Origin: Narthecium ossifragum
Lineage: Eukaryota > Streptophyta > Magnoliopsida > Dioscoreales > Nartheciaceae
NCBI GenBank assembly: GCA_963920575.1
Contig: OY986965.1
Location: forward strand, 6,217,134-6,281,133
Length of the DNA stretch: 64,000 bases
Reading direction: 5' to 3'
Below the pieces are notes generated by a model that was not told where the DNA came from, ran no database searches, and saw only the letters and a list, made by a program, of their open reading frames with translations. A program made the position numbers and the translations under genes. Shown here in pieces: positions 11,652 through 24,189 of the stretch (the stretch's first letter is position 1; each line of letters begins with the position of its first letter).

Positions 11652-12520
11652 TTCTTTGGAAGGTTGCATATGGGAAGCTTGCAACCAGGGACAAGCTCTG
11701 GGCAATTCGATTGACGAGTGAAATCACGTGCCCACGGTGTCATGTGGGTGTTGAAGACAGCCATCACCTATTTTTTGAGTGCAGGTTTGCGCAAGAGGTA
11801 TAGGAACAAGTGATGGCAGGATATGGGGTTGTGGTCTTTGAGTTAGACATGGATTTCTGCTTCTACTTCTTTAGCAAATTTGGAAAGGACGAAGGTACAA
11901 GAAAGGTTAAGTCAGCTTTAGCTTTTGGGTTATGGATGTTGTGGAAACATAGGTGCCAGGCTATGTATGGGGAGGATGCTGATGATGCTCGATCCTTGGC
12001 AAGGAGTGTTACTTGGCAGGTTAAAGAGTACCTGCTGCTTAATCCAGGAAAGAGAACCAGTAGGCAATGTGGGATTGGAGTGGTGTCAGGCTTCAAGTCG
12101 ATGCATTCGTTCCAAGACTGGGATGTGGCCAAGCTGGGCTTGGGGTTGTGTGTGAAGCTACGGATGATGTAAAATGGGAAATTGATGGAACTACGCTGGT
12201 GTCTTCAGTAGAGCAAGCAGAGTTGTGTGCAATCCTGCTTGGAATTCAGGTGGCAGAGAGTAAAGGGGAAAAGGAGATTCTTGTTGAGTGCGATTCTAGG
12301 AAGGCGGTGGACATGGTGAGGGGTAGATTGCCATTTTTGGATGGCTGTCAGCAGGCTTGGTGGCGACTGGGAAATTTTGAAGAGTATACAATTGTGCATA
12401 TTCCACAGGAAAAGAATGGAAGGGATGATGAGCTTGATCGTCAAGCCCGTGCTAGGTTAGAATGATTGCCCTGTAAGCCTTGATGGCTTTAGCTTCAACT
12501 CAATTTGTAAATAAAAAAAA
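11652..12520 (+). pseudogene. LINE ORF2 remnant: zf-RVT and RNase H, with poly-A tail
   Basis: Downstream half of the LINE split by the copia. zf-RVT is seen as FLWKVAYGKLATRDKLW, then CPRCHVGVEDSHHLFFEC (about 11652-11790). A linker (LWKHRCQAMYGE) follows, then an RVT_3-type RNase H (about 12080-12465) with GLGVVCEATDD, EQAELCAILLGIQVA and VECDSRKAVDMV. A stop after AQEV near 11800 and a frameshift near 12070 show decay. The A-rich run at about 12508-12521 is the likely LINE 3' tail. Confidence 0.82.
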
Positions 12521-12735
12521 ACAAAGGGAATGTTCAATTCCCATCTTTTATTTGAGAATCCAAAGTTCTCTCAAATGACGTAACTTTTGCTCCTTTCTAA
12601 AGTTCTCTCAAATGACGTAACTTTGGCTCCTTTTTCCAAATCCATTGGCTAACCAAACGGTCCAAATTCTAAGTTAAGCGGAATTCCCATTTTGCATTCC
12701 CAAATATGAAAGGTAACCAAACGTGACCTTAGGGT
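12521..12735 (+). repeat. MITE-like non-coding repeat after the LINE tail
   Basis: The end AACCAAACGTGACCTTA is of the kind seen on plant hAT/Harbinger MITEs that begin GGTCACGTTTGGTT. Inside, CTCTCAAATGACGTAACTTT occurs twice (about 12567 and 12603). The left boundary is not clear and no coding sequence is present. 12736-13060 shows nothing recognisable. Confidence 0.35.
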
Positions 12736-13059
12736 GCAGTGGAATGATTATAATTCCTCACACCTGAATATTAAATTTAAGAAGCAGACAGAGAGAACCG
12801 GGTAAAAAAAAAAACAAAATATGCGAGCTCTCAATTACAAGAGTTACCTCGACAAACTCCAATTCCAATTGTGCTCCCTACATGCATCACACTTATTGTT
12901 GCGAATGAGCAACCCATGCTTGGTTCTAAAATCAAAACATTTGACGGGAAAAATCTATAACCGTCGTTCACATAACCATGAAACTATCACAAGGTATTGG
13001 TCGTATCTTTCAGCTTGGTCTAAGAGAATTTGGAATGCCTCCAACAATGGAAATCTCTG

Positions 13060-13205
13060 TTGTATTGTTTGAATGGAGCCTTTTACCTAGGAGACGGGTA
13101 AATATCCATACAGTCACAAATCCATTACACAAAGGATCAGACCTAAGACCTCATGCAGGTTGTTCCAAGCCCTAACTGCTACACCACTACGTTGGTGGTA
13201 ATGGA
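13060..13205 (-). repeat. possible tRNA-derived SINE fragment
   Basis: On the minus strand the sequence from about 13200 downward has an A-box-like AGTGGTGTAGCAGTTAG and, about 35 bases on, a B-box-like AGGTCTTAGGTCTGATCC, as in degenerate tRNA-derived SINEs. It cannot fold as a working tRNA by eye. It lies just beyond the IMPL1 stop codon and may be in its 3' UTR. This is a weak call. Confidence 0.3.
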
Positions 13206-13265
13206 AATCTCTTTACAAGACAATATAATGCCCCGTTATTTTTTAACCAAGATTTGTGAACAAGT

Positions 13266-16200
13266 TCAAAAATCTGTAGCATAGTTTTCTGGCTTGAACC
13301 AAAGGGAGAAGTCAAATCCCTTGTGCTTCAAATTTTCAGTCGCTGGACCAATCCTCTCCAGAAGCTGCATTTGAAGCATTTAAGCAGTCAGAAACAGCTA
13401 TAAAACTGAAAGGTATGTGTGCACGCTTGTGCTGTAATTTTCAATCTAGTCAGAGTTGGATACAAGTGTATGGAATCTGGATACTCTTCTCAAAAGAAAT
13501 TTTTGAGGCTTGATATCCTCATAGCAGCTATTACAATCAAGTTTCGCAAAGAAAATGGTTTTGATGAGAACAGTGAGAGGAAGAATTTGCTAAGAAATTG
13601 CACAAAAGCAATACTAGATAATATAACAGTGGCTTCGAAATGAAAGCTTAGTGTCTGGCGAGCACAAACCTTATCATGAACTAGACCATTGGAGACCAAA
13701 ACAGATCGATCAAAGACTGAGAACCTACCACCATCCATGCATGTAACAACCCCACCAGCTTCTTCAGCTATCTGCTCCAGAAGAGGGTGAAAAGGAAAGT
13801 GTCACATCATCGCAATTAGGGTGCAAGATAATCGCAGGATAGGACTAACAAAGTTGTCTGATAAATAAGTTCATGTTGGAGATTGGTGCATGCATAAGTA
13901 TGTGCAAGTGTTTGAGGGTAATAATGTACTGCAGATCTCGGCCTATGTTCGCATACCATTATTTAGGGTTAAATACACATTAGTACCCTGAAGTTTTGAT
14001 TAAGTTTCAAATAACACCTTGAGTTTACAATGTGTCAATTGAGGCCCTCAAGTTCTAATTTTGTTTCAATGTGTGACCTGGTCCGCATGGGGTCAAGCTT
14101 AGTCAAACTGGTCAAACCATTAGATTAGGGCCAGGGCCAACATTGAAATGAAATTAAAACTTGGGGGCCTCAATGGACATGTTTTAAAACATTAAGGCCT
14201 CATGTGAAAATTTCATAAAACTTCAGGGTACTAATGTGGATTTTACCCCAATTTTTATAAACTCTTGCGTGATTGATATCTTCATCAAAGTCAATCTACA
14301 GTCTACAGAATCTGCACAAAATATTAGGTTATTCCGCCTTTAATATGATACAAAATCCAAATCCTCGAGTCACAAAATGACAGCCGGGACAAAGCTTGTT
14401 ACTCATAGCTGATTGGGGCCATAGAGACCCAACTTACCTTGAACAAAGAAGCTTGTATGCTTTAAAAGGAAATTGATATTGCTCATGCTACAGCAAGCAA
14501 CCTTGAATTTGCATATATATTCTAAGGCAAAGTTGCTTACAAGGACTCCAGCAGCCATGTCCCATGGCTTCAGACGGTATTCCCAATAGCCATCAACAAT
14601 TCCCAGAGCTACATGAGACATATCTACAGCAGCAGCACCAAGTCTTCTCACACCCTACACAGGTTGCTTAAAAATCAGCAACAACTGAGAGATATGATAA
14701 TGCTCTTCGGGATAGCACTTAAATGAAGATCAATTGCCCTCACATACCCTGCTTATGTCAGTGAACTCCTTGAACAAGTTTATGTTGGTTGCCCATGCAT
14801 CATCATGTTCATACCCAAATCCAGTAACCAGAAGAGAACATTCCACCTAGATAGTGATAAAAATAAAATCACCAAGAACTAAATTAAGAACCTTCCATAA
14901 CAATTTATAAATATAACAGAGTTATCAGGGCAAAAGATAATACAAGAAAAAAATAGATGAATGGCAAGTCAATAAACTGCTCATCAATGTTGTGAAAGTT
15001 GATAGTCTTACATCCAAAAAGAACATCATGAGATGAGGAAGGGCAACTCAAAAGAATGCTTATAAAATCAGCGAAAGTTGAAAGTCCTCCATGATGTTCC
15101 ACTTGAGATAAGATAAGCAGTGCGGCCACAAAATATCATCACAACAATACCAAGCAAGTTGAATTTACAATTATGCATTAACGAGTAATCTACTACGACA
15201 GAGTTCGATAGTACGAAGACAAGACAAAATTTTAATTCTTTTTCTTCTTGCATGGTTAACCACCTTTCCTTATCCGATTTATCATCAACTCCTCGAGCAT
15301 GTGTCACTCATCAATCTCATACCTTCAGCAGATGAAGGAATGACAGTGTCATTCAACAAAACAGAAAATGCACCGCAACAAAATTGCTCTTAAGTTCCAC
15401 TGCTAACTAGAGGTGCAGAGGTAAAAGGAACAATCACCTAAAGTTGAACAATGACCAACCTGGTCAGTAAGACTAACATGAATCTTTTGCCCATTGCAAA
15501 AGGCTCCACCACCTGAAGTAACAAAGATCTTCATTTGATTTAGTAATCTGACAGAGCAAAAGCAGCAAAATTATTGCTTTGTCAGGGAATTCTTACACGA
15601 AGATGCAGAAAATGTGCGGGTATTCCAACACATAGGACCACCCACAAACTCAACCTAGAAATTAAAATATGTTTTATCGGGTGAGCTATCAACAACGGAA
15701 ATTCAATCTAGGTGATAGCATATTGCAACAATAATAACATTCTGCTCAGAGACATATCCAACAATTGCTCTTGACTGCTCATGGAAGTAAATGGTGAAAA
15801 TAGTGCAGGCAAGTCAAGAGCAAGCACATCTTTCAATTAGATCTAACTATTTTGTGGTAGTACATCAACACTGCATTTTTGAATCAAAATGAAACATCGA
15901 CACTTTATTTCAGCCATTTTTGCTTCCTTCACTTAGTGTAACAGTTTTTGAACACAACAAGCCCATAAGAAATTAGGAAAGTTAAGCAAGTACATCTCCT
16001 TTAATCTAATACCATGCTATTACATATTCAACTTAATTCAAGCATGAGCAAAAATACTTCTTTTATTCTTCCAGTTACTTCAAATTCAAATAGTACTGCT
16101 CTTACATATTTTTATATGTTCTTTGAATGCATTTGGATATTTTACAAGAGCTATCCACCAAAATTTTCATGTCACAAATATTTCTCTTCACAGATTACTT

Positions 16201-18570
16201 CCATGCTTCCCAAACATGTAGACCAATAACTACAAACAAAAATTCTTTAGGTTTCTCTTTGTGACGCAAGAAAGACAGAAGACAATGAAATTGCGTTCTA
16301 CCACCTAAAACATAGGAAACAGATGGCCCCCCAGTCCAGCACACTAAAGAGAATTTTTCATAACAACAATTCCCTGGCAAACTGAGCACCATGGTCAGTA
16401 AAGCTACTTTCAGTTCTCCATAGCACATTTAACTCCAAAGTAAAGAATCTTAAGACAAAAGTACATAGAGAATACCAAGTTTGCAAACATCATGGCGACT
16501 CCATTTAAGGCATGTAAGCCACACTTTAGTCTCAATTTTCCAAATGTGCACTCATGAGTACAGAAAAAATATAGCAGGTCCAACAAATTATCAAGTTGTA
16601 GAGAACAATTCCAATACCACACATGCAGCAGCCGGCTTTCCACGAAAAAGAACTCCCACTGATACAGCAAAGCTAGGATAACTATGTGCAAAATTCGTTG
16701 TTCCATCTACAAATAAAGGATAAGATACAACTTAAAATCTTGACCAAAGTATGTGTCACAAGATATGCTCAGAAAGGAAAACAGCATCAGAGACTAAGAA
16801 TCACATGTAAATGGGAGAAGCAAAAATCTAAGTTCCACCCGTAATGTCTACTTACTGAAGCTAAAATCATGATAAATTACCACACTTTTCTGTTATTCTG
16901 CCCAACACAAGAGAACAATGCACGGGATGTCATAGATCTCACTAAAGAAGTACCATTTGGATTTCCCAAAGAAGATAGCTAATTGTAGTTGAGAAAACCA
17001 CCTATGGTAGTCCACAATTTACATGTCACAATTAAGTTCCAAAACCTATTTTATGGAGCTGAATGCACCTTTAGAGAATCTTGAAACCAAGGAATCCAAT
17101 GCTGATGGCACATGTTGTGCCGTTCTTTGGCCGACACAACATGTTCCCTGGGCACAAACTTCATGCCAGCGGGTTGAAGTATAGATGTACAGGCATTTAC
17201 GGCACAATACGTATCAGCCAGGCTCAGGTCAGTATATGGCGACCGGCATGCTAATCGCTGCTCAAAACCCACTTTACAAACAAGGTTCCCATCATAGCCT
17301 CCAACTCTCAGATAACCAAGCACAGATATAACCGGGCCATGGCCTTTTGACGATACGTTGTCTCGACAGTGGTTACCGACAGCCACAAGCAAATCACAAA
17401 GCAGGAGTGGAGTTGGCAGAAGGAAGAAGTATCATAAAAAGCAAGAGGAACTAAGAAATATCGGTCTTAATCTGAGAATATGAAAGAATGATTCAGACTT
17501 ACGGCTGTTGTTAATTCATAATGAAATCTCAAGTTCAAAGGATGAAACTGGAAAGTTAAATGGGGAATGAATAACTGACTCGGTATGATAATACATAGAG
17601 GTAGCAATATCAGCTTAAGTGCCCTTGAAAGATTCACAAGTAGGAACAGGATAAGGCATATATACACTTTCAGTTAACTCCACCAGAATTCTAATTATGT
17701 GCAGTAAAACTTCCACCCTCAGCAATAAAACAACGACTGACTAAGCTAAACTGCTGCTCCGATCAAGCATTATCTGAAATTGGTCACTTCCTTCATAAGA
17801 AGAAAGTTTCAATAATACTTCCGAATACATGCAATCACTGGTAATCGTAATTGAAACAACTAAATTATGATCCATCTGATAACAAGATCCTTCAGGAAAC
17901 ATTTGAAGCAGACAAACCTAAAGGATCAATGCACCAAAGATAATCAGATGATGTATCCCCAATCAGGCCACCTTCTTCCCCAAGAATGAGGTGGTCCCTG
18001 AAGTTTGTCCTTACAACTTCTAGAATGGCAGACTCAGTTGATTTATCTGTGCTGCAAGCAACAGAACAGCGAATCTTGTATTGTTATTACCACAGAGAAA
18101 GGAAACTACCGATCAACAATATTGAGCTTTTTTAGCCAAAAGAGTTCAGCAGAACTTATTAGAAAGGTCGCATTATGTTTTAAAATGAGCTATCTGTTCA
18201 CAAATAATGAAAAGGAAACAAGATGGAATAATTAATCAGGAATGCTTCGATTGCATCCGATGTTCATTAAATTTCATAACCAACAGACTCTGCTATAAAG
18301 AGAGATACATGTAAACACATCCAATGGAAAGGCCTTATACACAAGAGGGGACATTATTTACTATTAATATTAAGAATATGTGAATGAATGTCCTGTTAAT
18401 TATCTATTGAGAATTGAATGGGTAGGCTTCTCCCTGAAGTGCCATGGAGTTCAACTTATAGTAAAAACTTGGTCTTGTAAAGGAAAAGGTGGAATGGCGA
18501 CCAAGCTGCAAATGATCTTGATACACCAAATTGACTATTTTATTCAACAGTGAAGTCACGCATAGACTCT

Positions 18571-18622
<52 letters not shown>

Positions 18623-20747
18623 ATGTTAGGAAAATCATAGGGGTTTCCCGATATCACAATGATATTAACAAAAAATTGACCAATCAATATAGCAGATTTC
18701 CCAAAAAATGGAGGATAAAAGGAAAATATATAAAATTCTCCGCTGACATGGGAAAAGAATTAATAAAACCGTTTTCATAGTGAACCATTAAAACCTTCAA
18801 TAGATGTGCTTGAATTTACTCATTTCTGATCTGATATACAACTGCACCCTCCCCTAAACTTCAGCAGCTTGATAAGTCTCCACTACTAATAGGAAACTAA
18901 AGCTTCAGAATAATGCCCAGTTTTCAGATAGAAATTGGCATTGGAAATATTCGGGACCAGACATGTCCAAATGAAGATAAAAACCTGCTTTAAAGTTCAT
19001 AGCACCTGCCTTAAAGTTCATAGCACCCGCCATGGTGCCCACTATCTTCCATCCGCCATGATGGTCTTGGCCCATACATGCCTGCAACGTATGCCTTTTT
19101 TTAACTTTGCTAACAAGCAAACCAGCTGTTATGCAGATTGTGATTGATAACTACGCAAACTACATCCCATGTCATAGAACTAGCCTATTCTTGATGCATT
19201 AATTGTGGAACCTAGGGACTGCCTTGATTTAATTCTATCGCTGTGGCACCTGAAGGTGAATGTTAAGCTCATAACTGAGATATGATAACAAAGAACCGAC
19301 CTGAAAGGAAAACAGAGATAGTAGAATCTTTGTAGTTCAAGAGGTTTCCCCCGAAACACTAAATTAAATCCAAGGAAAGGTGAGGGACAAGGCCTAGCTG
19401 CACAAAGATAGTAAAGGGAGATTATTGATTCCACCTTGATGGAGAACCAATAAGATAAAAGTGATAATGAACCAAGCATCACACAAAGAAGGAAAGCAAA
19501 TGTAATATCGATAACTGCCTTGGTGAAGAGATGCAAAATGAAAAGTTTGGGAAACTCCTTAGAGCAAGATGCTACTATAGGAATTGCTACTTGCAATTAA
19601 GAAAAGATATCTAACTCTCTTACTCTGTTACCAAGTCTGTGACTCCTTTATAAGTAACATTTCGAGGTTTATCAACAGCGTCCATCACAACCTGCAAAGA
19701 AAGTCTCATATGAAAACAAAATGGGGTGACAGGGACATCAGTAAATTATATACATCCTGCGGAAGAAGCAACCCAGATAATAAAAAGTTTTAGGAATCTC
19801 AACTAGAAAATTCATAAGGCGAATTATTAGCTATGCGTTAAGAAAATAGTACCCAGGGAGGAAAAGTAGCAAGATGTAAAGTTGTTCCCAGAGTCCCAAT
19901 CCATTAAAAAGAAAAACAATGTCGACCTCCATGTTCCTTCTGGCCTTTTATCTTTTGCCAACCTCTTGGGCAAATTCTAGTTTCAGCCACCTAACTGGGA
20001 TGAATGGGTTGAACTATCATACATGTGGAACCTAAGGGAGTGACAAAATTTCTTATATACGATGCTAAGGACCTATCTAGTGGACTTCTCGAGCATCTTT
20101 AGGTTCTCATGGATTATGTGTTTGAAGAATTTTTTCTGAAGAGGCTCACAAAAGGGGGAAAAAAGGATCCAGTTAAGTAAACATCAAAGAAAGTTATTCT
20201 AGGTGGAATACTCTTAATTATTTTACAAAAATAAAGGGATTAAAACAACGAATTTCCTGAAATCTGGAGATTTTCGTAACAAAGGTGATCTGATTTTCAA
20301 ATTTGCTCATTAAAAAATACGGCAGCAAGCTCAGTTCTTGAATGAACAAAAGAAATCACCTAAAGACCACATAACCAAGAAAACGCACAAACGAAGTCAC
20401 CAGACGAAATGGGTATCCTCCAAACATCAAAACACCTTAAATGAACAAAAGAATCCACCAAAAGCACGAACCTCGGAGCCGGTCTTGGCAGCCTTTTCAA
20501 CTACTTGGAGCAGCTCAGCTGCCGGGATCGGCCCCGTGGACTCAGCCCCGATCCTCGGATATCGCCGCTCATTGGGCAACTCTGATAGGACTGCCCTTGG
20601 CTGAGAAACACTCATGCGTCTCCCAGAGACGGGTTTCCTCTGCGAAAGGCCATATTTGGGGTCTATATTGGGCAGAAACGCTTTAGGTATTGCGGGAAGT
20701 CTCAGTCTGAGAGCAATGGGAGGCGAATGGAGGAGAGCTCGAGCCAT
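13266..20747 (-). CDS. IMPL1: chloroplast inositol monophosphatase-like protein IMPL1, 10 exons
   Basis: Dephosphorylates inositol monophosphates; in Arabidopsis the IMPL1 product is chloroplastic. Coding exons (minus): 20472-20747, 19624-19691, 17918-18051, 16618-16706, 15597-15654, 15460-15512, 14748-14846, 14541-14654, 13670-13771, 13266-13364. All borders are GT-AG and phases join without a break, giving 363 residues (Arabidopsis IMPL1 is about 370). The first ~50 residues are basic and Ser/Pro-rich, fitting a transit peptide. Next come RRYPRIGAESTG and KAAKTGSE. Metal and phosphate motifs are intact: GEEGG (exon 3), WCIDPLDGTTNFAH across exons 3-4, and KPWDMAAGVL (exon 8). The last exon ends FSLWFKPENYATDF. 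One oddity is a Cys codon built across the 15597/15512 junction, where related proteins have Gly. Introns carry a MITE (13966-14249), a GA microsatellite and other repeats. Confidence 0.95.
13966..14249. mobile_element. short TIR element (MITE) in an IMPL1 intron
   Basis: 284 bp with near-perfect terminal inverted repeats of about 30 bp. The left begins GGGTTAAATACACATTAG and the right, reverse complemented, begins GGGGTAAAATCCACATTAG. Both continue into TACCCTGAAGTTTT. There is no coding capacity. It sits in the intron between the exons at 14541-14654 and 13670-13771. No clear target duplication is seen in the AT-rich flanks, so the superfamily is open (Mutator-like MITE is the best guess). 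Confidence 0.7.
17050..17392 (-). other. repeat-like ORF segment inside an IMPL1 intron
   Basis: A 113-codon open frame on the minus strand within the intron between exons 3 and 4. It is more GC-rich than the surrounding intron. I do not recognise the peptide. Short motifs such as ACGTATCAGCCAGGC resemble the GGCCGATACGTACC stretch at about 45095-45115, so an old dispersed repeat is more likely than a nested gene. Confidence 0.25.
18571..18617 (+). repeat. (GA)n microsatellite
   Basis: A nearly pure GA dinucleotide run in the upstream intron part of IMPL1. The ORF crossing it is an artefact of the repeat. Confidence 0.9.
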
Positions 20748-21112
20748 TAGAAGCGAACCAAGAGCTCAATGTAGAAGAGGAGGATAGGTGTTTGGTGGTG
20801 GTGTGGAGGGAGTGGTGGCAAGGAGATGCTGTTCAAGGCTTCAAAGGACAAAAGGCCATGGAAGCATCTTGTTCGCTATATTCCGTCTGTTTTTTTTCTA
20901 ATTATTATTATCATTATTGTTATTTATTTTGGGTAAATAATCTCACCCTAACCAAAAGGCCCACAAGGAATATGGCCCAACTTCAAAAATGTCTGGGCTA
21001 AAAATTTGGGCTCCGGCTTGTTTGTATGTCAGGTGGTTCCATTGAGCCTGGTTTAAAAGTGGTAAAATAGGGCCTGTATTCACCATTTCGGCCCCCTAAC
21101 CAAAATAACAGG
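20748..21112 (-). promoter_or_regulatory. upstream region of IMPL1
   Basis: About 365 bp between the IMPL1 start codon and the hAT-like element. It should hold the 5' UTR and core promoter (minus strand). No convincing TATA box is visible, as is common for housekeeping plastid-protein genes. A T-rich stretch lies at 20885-20930. The plus-strand ORF at 20792-21001 has no recognisable features and is probably chance. Confidence 0.35.
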
Positions 21113-21119
21113 ACCCATA

Positions 21120-21864
21120 GTGGCAATTCGGGTCATGACTCGTGAACCCGACCTGACCCGACCCAAAATAAACGGGTTTGGATTTGGTGTTATCGGGTTC
21201 GGATCATAAACGGGTCGAACCCACAAATAAATGGGTCGGGTCGGGTCGACCCGCGAGTTAGGCGGGTCAACCTGTTTAACTCGTTTAATTTTAATGTCAC
21301 TTAAACTTTTAGCCCTTGTTTGACAACGGGGTTAAGGGGTTACCCCCATTTTATCCTTATTTTTCACCAAACACCAAAACAATGATTACGGGGTTACTAC
21401 TATTCCACCTACCACATTCCTCTCTACTTTTTCTTACCCATATTTCTTACCCCCACTTTTTCTAACCCCATATTCCCCTTAACCCCCTTAACCCTAACCC
21501 CTGAACTAAACGGGGGCTTAGGGCTAATTTGAATGTGATCTCATCTTATCAGGGAAAATTAAAACAAGTTGTAAGTTTATTGTTTAGGTTGAATGGTTTG
21601 GATCTAATTGAAACAAGTTGTAATTTTATTAATTAGTTGATAATTTGGTGCTTGATATTGTTAAACGGGTCGACCTGACCCGATCCGACCCGACCCATTT
21701 AATAAATGGGTCGGGTCAGGTTAACTTGTTTATAAATGGGTCGGATTCGGATTGATAAACATGACCCATTTATTAAACGGGTCGGGTTCGGGTTTTGCCT
21801 TTGGGTCGAGATATCGGTGTCGACCCGACCCGAACCCGATCCGTGAACCCGAATTGCAACCTCT
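21120..21864. mobile_element. non-autonomous hAT-like element (GGGTCGGGT family), copy 1
   Basis: 745 bp flanked by ACCCATA at 21113-21119 and 21865-21871 (7 identical bases; hAT elements make 8-bp duplications). The inverted ends share GGCAATTCGGG (left) and TGCAATTCGGG (right, reverse complemented). Inside each end are strings of GACCCGACCC/GGGTCGGGT. No transposase is present. A smaller element is nested at about 21309-21525. A second copy of the family is at 35763-36973. Confidence 0.72.
21309..21525. mobile_element. small MITE nested in hAT-like copy 1
   Basis: Starts AGCCCTTGTTTGAC with GGGGTTAAGGGGTTACCCCC. Its right end, reverse complemented, reads TAGCCCTAAGCCCCCGTTTAG followed by GGGGTTAGGG. 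The ends are G-rich inverted repeats of the kind found on plant MITEs. It has no coding sequence. The CCCTAACCC stretch near 21485 belongs to this element and is not telomeric. Confidence 0.5.
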
Positions 21865-21871
21865 ACCCATA

Positions 21872-22386
21872 CATGTAAGGAACACGTATATAAACTAATA
21901 CGCGTCAATCCATTTCAGTCCTATTTACCTTATCTTTTTTCGTTAACCTTTCTTTTCATTCGTTACTTGAGCCATTTTATCAAGCTTAGGGAGCAAATGA
22001 GGTACATATCAACCTCTTTTTATTTATTTTTTCCTCCTTGTTTTTTGAGTAGTGATGCAAAATGGCTAAAACAAAATTGATGACCAACCTTACATGCCTG
22101 GTCCATACTCGCACGAGAACCACCATCCTTGATCCTACGTTTTTCATCTACGATGTCGGCAATCTTTATCACTTGCGAAGGCATCCATTTCATATACACG
22201 CACGTTTTTGCTACTAGACTAGACTGGGATTTGACTCCATGACGTATCCTAAGCATCTAAAATAGTCGTACCCTATCAGCTTGTCATCAAGGTGTTTTTT
22301 TAAGAAGTTAATTGTATCTAACCAACAAGAAAGAATATTTTGTCCAATGGAGAATAAAACTAGAAGCTATATAAGAAAAGGCTAAA
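21872..22386. other. intergenic, nothing recognised
   Basis: Between the hAT-like element and the next TIR element. It is AT-rich with pyrimidine runs near 21940 and 22015. A 78-codon minus-strand ORF (22020-22256) shows no familiar motif. Confidence 0.4.
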
Positions 22387-22597
22387 CTATTTGGTACCGG
22401 AAAAATATGTGAGTTATCATTTGAGTATCTGAGCTTTTCTATTTATAAAATTGATACCTCAAGTATCTTAACTTACCAATGTAGTATCTACAGCCAGATG
22501 TCGTTCTCCTCAGTTGACGGTATTTGGCTCATGTGATATCACGTGAGCGGTTTTGCTGGGTTCCCGCATCACGAACGCGGTTTTGCTGGTTCCCGCG

Positions 22598-23290
22598 TCA
22601 TGAACAGAGCGAATGCGAATAGGTGAAAGACGGCGGAGGCCGGAATAGAAATGCCAGCGATGGCGAAGGTGTACATTGGTAGTGAACCCGAGAGACGAGA
22701 GCAAGGCGCCGAGAGAGAATACGTGGTCGGCGATGTCGTAGAGGAGACGCGGGCAGGCCTGCTCCAACTCCCGAAGGCACTCGCAGGCGAGCGATGCGAG
22801 AAGTGCGATCTAGGGAGTGGTTTGGGCGGTTGGCAATGAAAAGGAGGAGCTCAGTGAGAGATGAGATTAAGGTAGCGTGTTCGAAATGAGCTCTGTGAGA
22901 GATGAGATTAAGGGAAGACATTGATGAGGATGGAGGTGGTGGAGAGCATGGCCTGGTCTTTGAGGGTTTGGGATTGGGGAGAGAGGTCAGAGATGATGGA
23001 GCGAGTGGAGTCGATGAGAGAAGAGAGGGAAGAGGTGGACGGGAGGAGCGTGGGAGGGACATCCTCGAGGAGGAGGAGGAGGAGGAGGATCTTTAGGTTT
23101 ACAGCGAGATCACGACGGTGGAGAAAGATGACAGTGAGGTCGAGGACGGGGAGGTCGAGCCACCGCGCGCGGCGGATGGGGGAGCCGGACTGGAAGTCAT
23201 CGAGGAGAGAATCCCAATCTTGGGCGGAGAGTTGTTGGAGAGGCAGAGCCTGAAGGGAGGGCTACTTGACAGAGGCAGGCCTCTTCATGG
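22598..23290 (-). pseudogene. captured gene fragment, family not recognised
   Basis: GC-rich and protein-like on the minus strand. From about 23270 one frame reads QQLSAQDWDSLLDDFQSGSP, then RRARWLDLPVLDLTVIFLHR and, after a stop, a Leu-rich stretch with LSSLIDSTRSIISDLSPQS. Another frame carries 22598-23062. The alternating hydrophobic pattern is more like a real helical protein than random GC-rich DNA. There is no intact gene, and I cannot name the parent family. Its place between matching TIRs suggests transposon capture. Confidence 0.4.
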
Positions 23291-23689
23291 ATGGGTTAGT
23301 TATTAGGATTAATTACCAATAAGTCTCATTTAGAGACTTTTCTTCCTCCATAGTCCTAATAGAAGCTTTTAACCCATTTAGTCCCCTAACCATCAATATC
23401 ATGACGAAAATACCCTTCCCTCTTCAAAATTAAAAAGATTAAAAAAAACAAATGGGAAGCTGTAGACGGAGGTGGCAGCGGGGATGGCGTCCGACGGGGG
23501 CGCCGGCGAAGAAGGTGACGATGGGGGCATCGGGGATTGACGACAAACGGCGCGGTGACATCGATCCTACGCCGTCCGATCCAGTCGCCGATCTCCTCCT
23601 CCGATCCCGTCAAAGCGGACGGGGTCGGAAGGAGGAGGAGATCGTCGGATGGGATCGCGACGGACGATGAGCTTCGGGATCGACGATGG

Positions 23690-23960
23690 GGGCGAGGAGC
23701 TCTGGGATCTCGAGGATCGTGACGGAGGCGCCGGGAAAAGGGACGACGAGATCGGGGATGAAGAGCTACGGGATCTCGAGGATCACGACGGGCAGCCGGG
23801 GAAAGGGACGGCGAGATCGGGGACGAGGTGCTCCGGGGTGTCGAGGATCACGACTTAGGCGCCGGGGAAGGGGACGGCGTGCTCGGGGATGAGGAGCTCC
23901 GGGATGTCAAGGATCGCGACGAGGGCGCCGGGGAAGAGGATGGCATGATCGGGGACAAGG
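23690..23960 (+). repeat. GC-rich minisatellite, about 66-bp unit
   Basis: At least three diverged units, each containing GGGATSTCGAGGATCRCGAC, GCGCCGGGGAAGGG and GAGATCGGGGAYGAGGAGCT variants. In one frame it encodes a 22-residue repeat of the type EELRDLEDHDG plus GKGD. About two more units lie at 25800-25930 in the same orientation. The long ORFs on both strands here are products of the repeat. Confidence 0.7.
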
Positions 23961-24189
23961 AGCTCCGGGATCGACGACGGATGGAAGCTCGGGATCCGTG
24001 ATGGCGAGGAAGGAGGAGATCACGGACGACGAGGAGGGAGGTGATCGGGGTGACGTTGGAGGTGGCGGCGGGGAAGGAGGAGATCGGGGTAGGAGGAGAT
24101 CGGGGAAAGACCGTGGGAAGAGGTGAGGGGAGAGAGAAAAGGCAGGGAAAATAGGAAAAATGTAGGAAAACAAGGGAAAATAATACAAG

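Noticed and set aside
13060..13205. A tRNA gene
   Set aside because: Only loose A- and B-box matches; no cloverleaf can be drawn by eye, so it is listed only as a possible SINE.
21470..21510. Telomere-like CCCTAA stretch
   Set aside because: Only one or two degenerate units, inside a MITE end.
22902..23306. Glu/Arg-rich ORFs on the plus strand
   Set aside because: They are antisense shadows of the minus-strand gene fragment and GAGGAGG runs.
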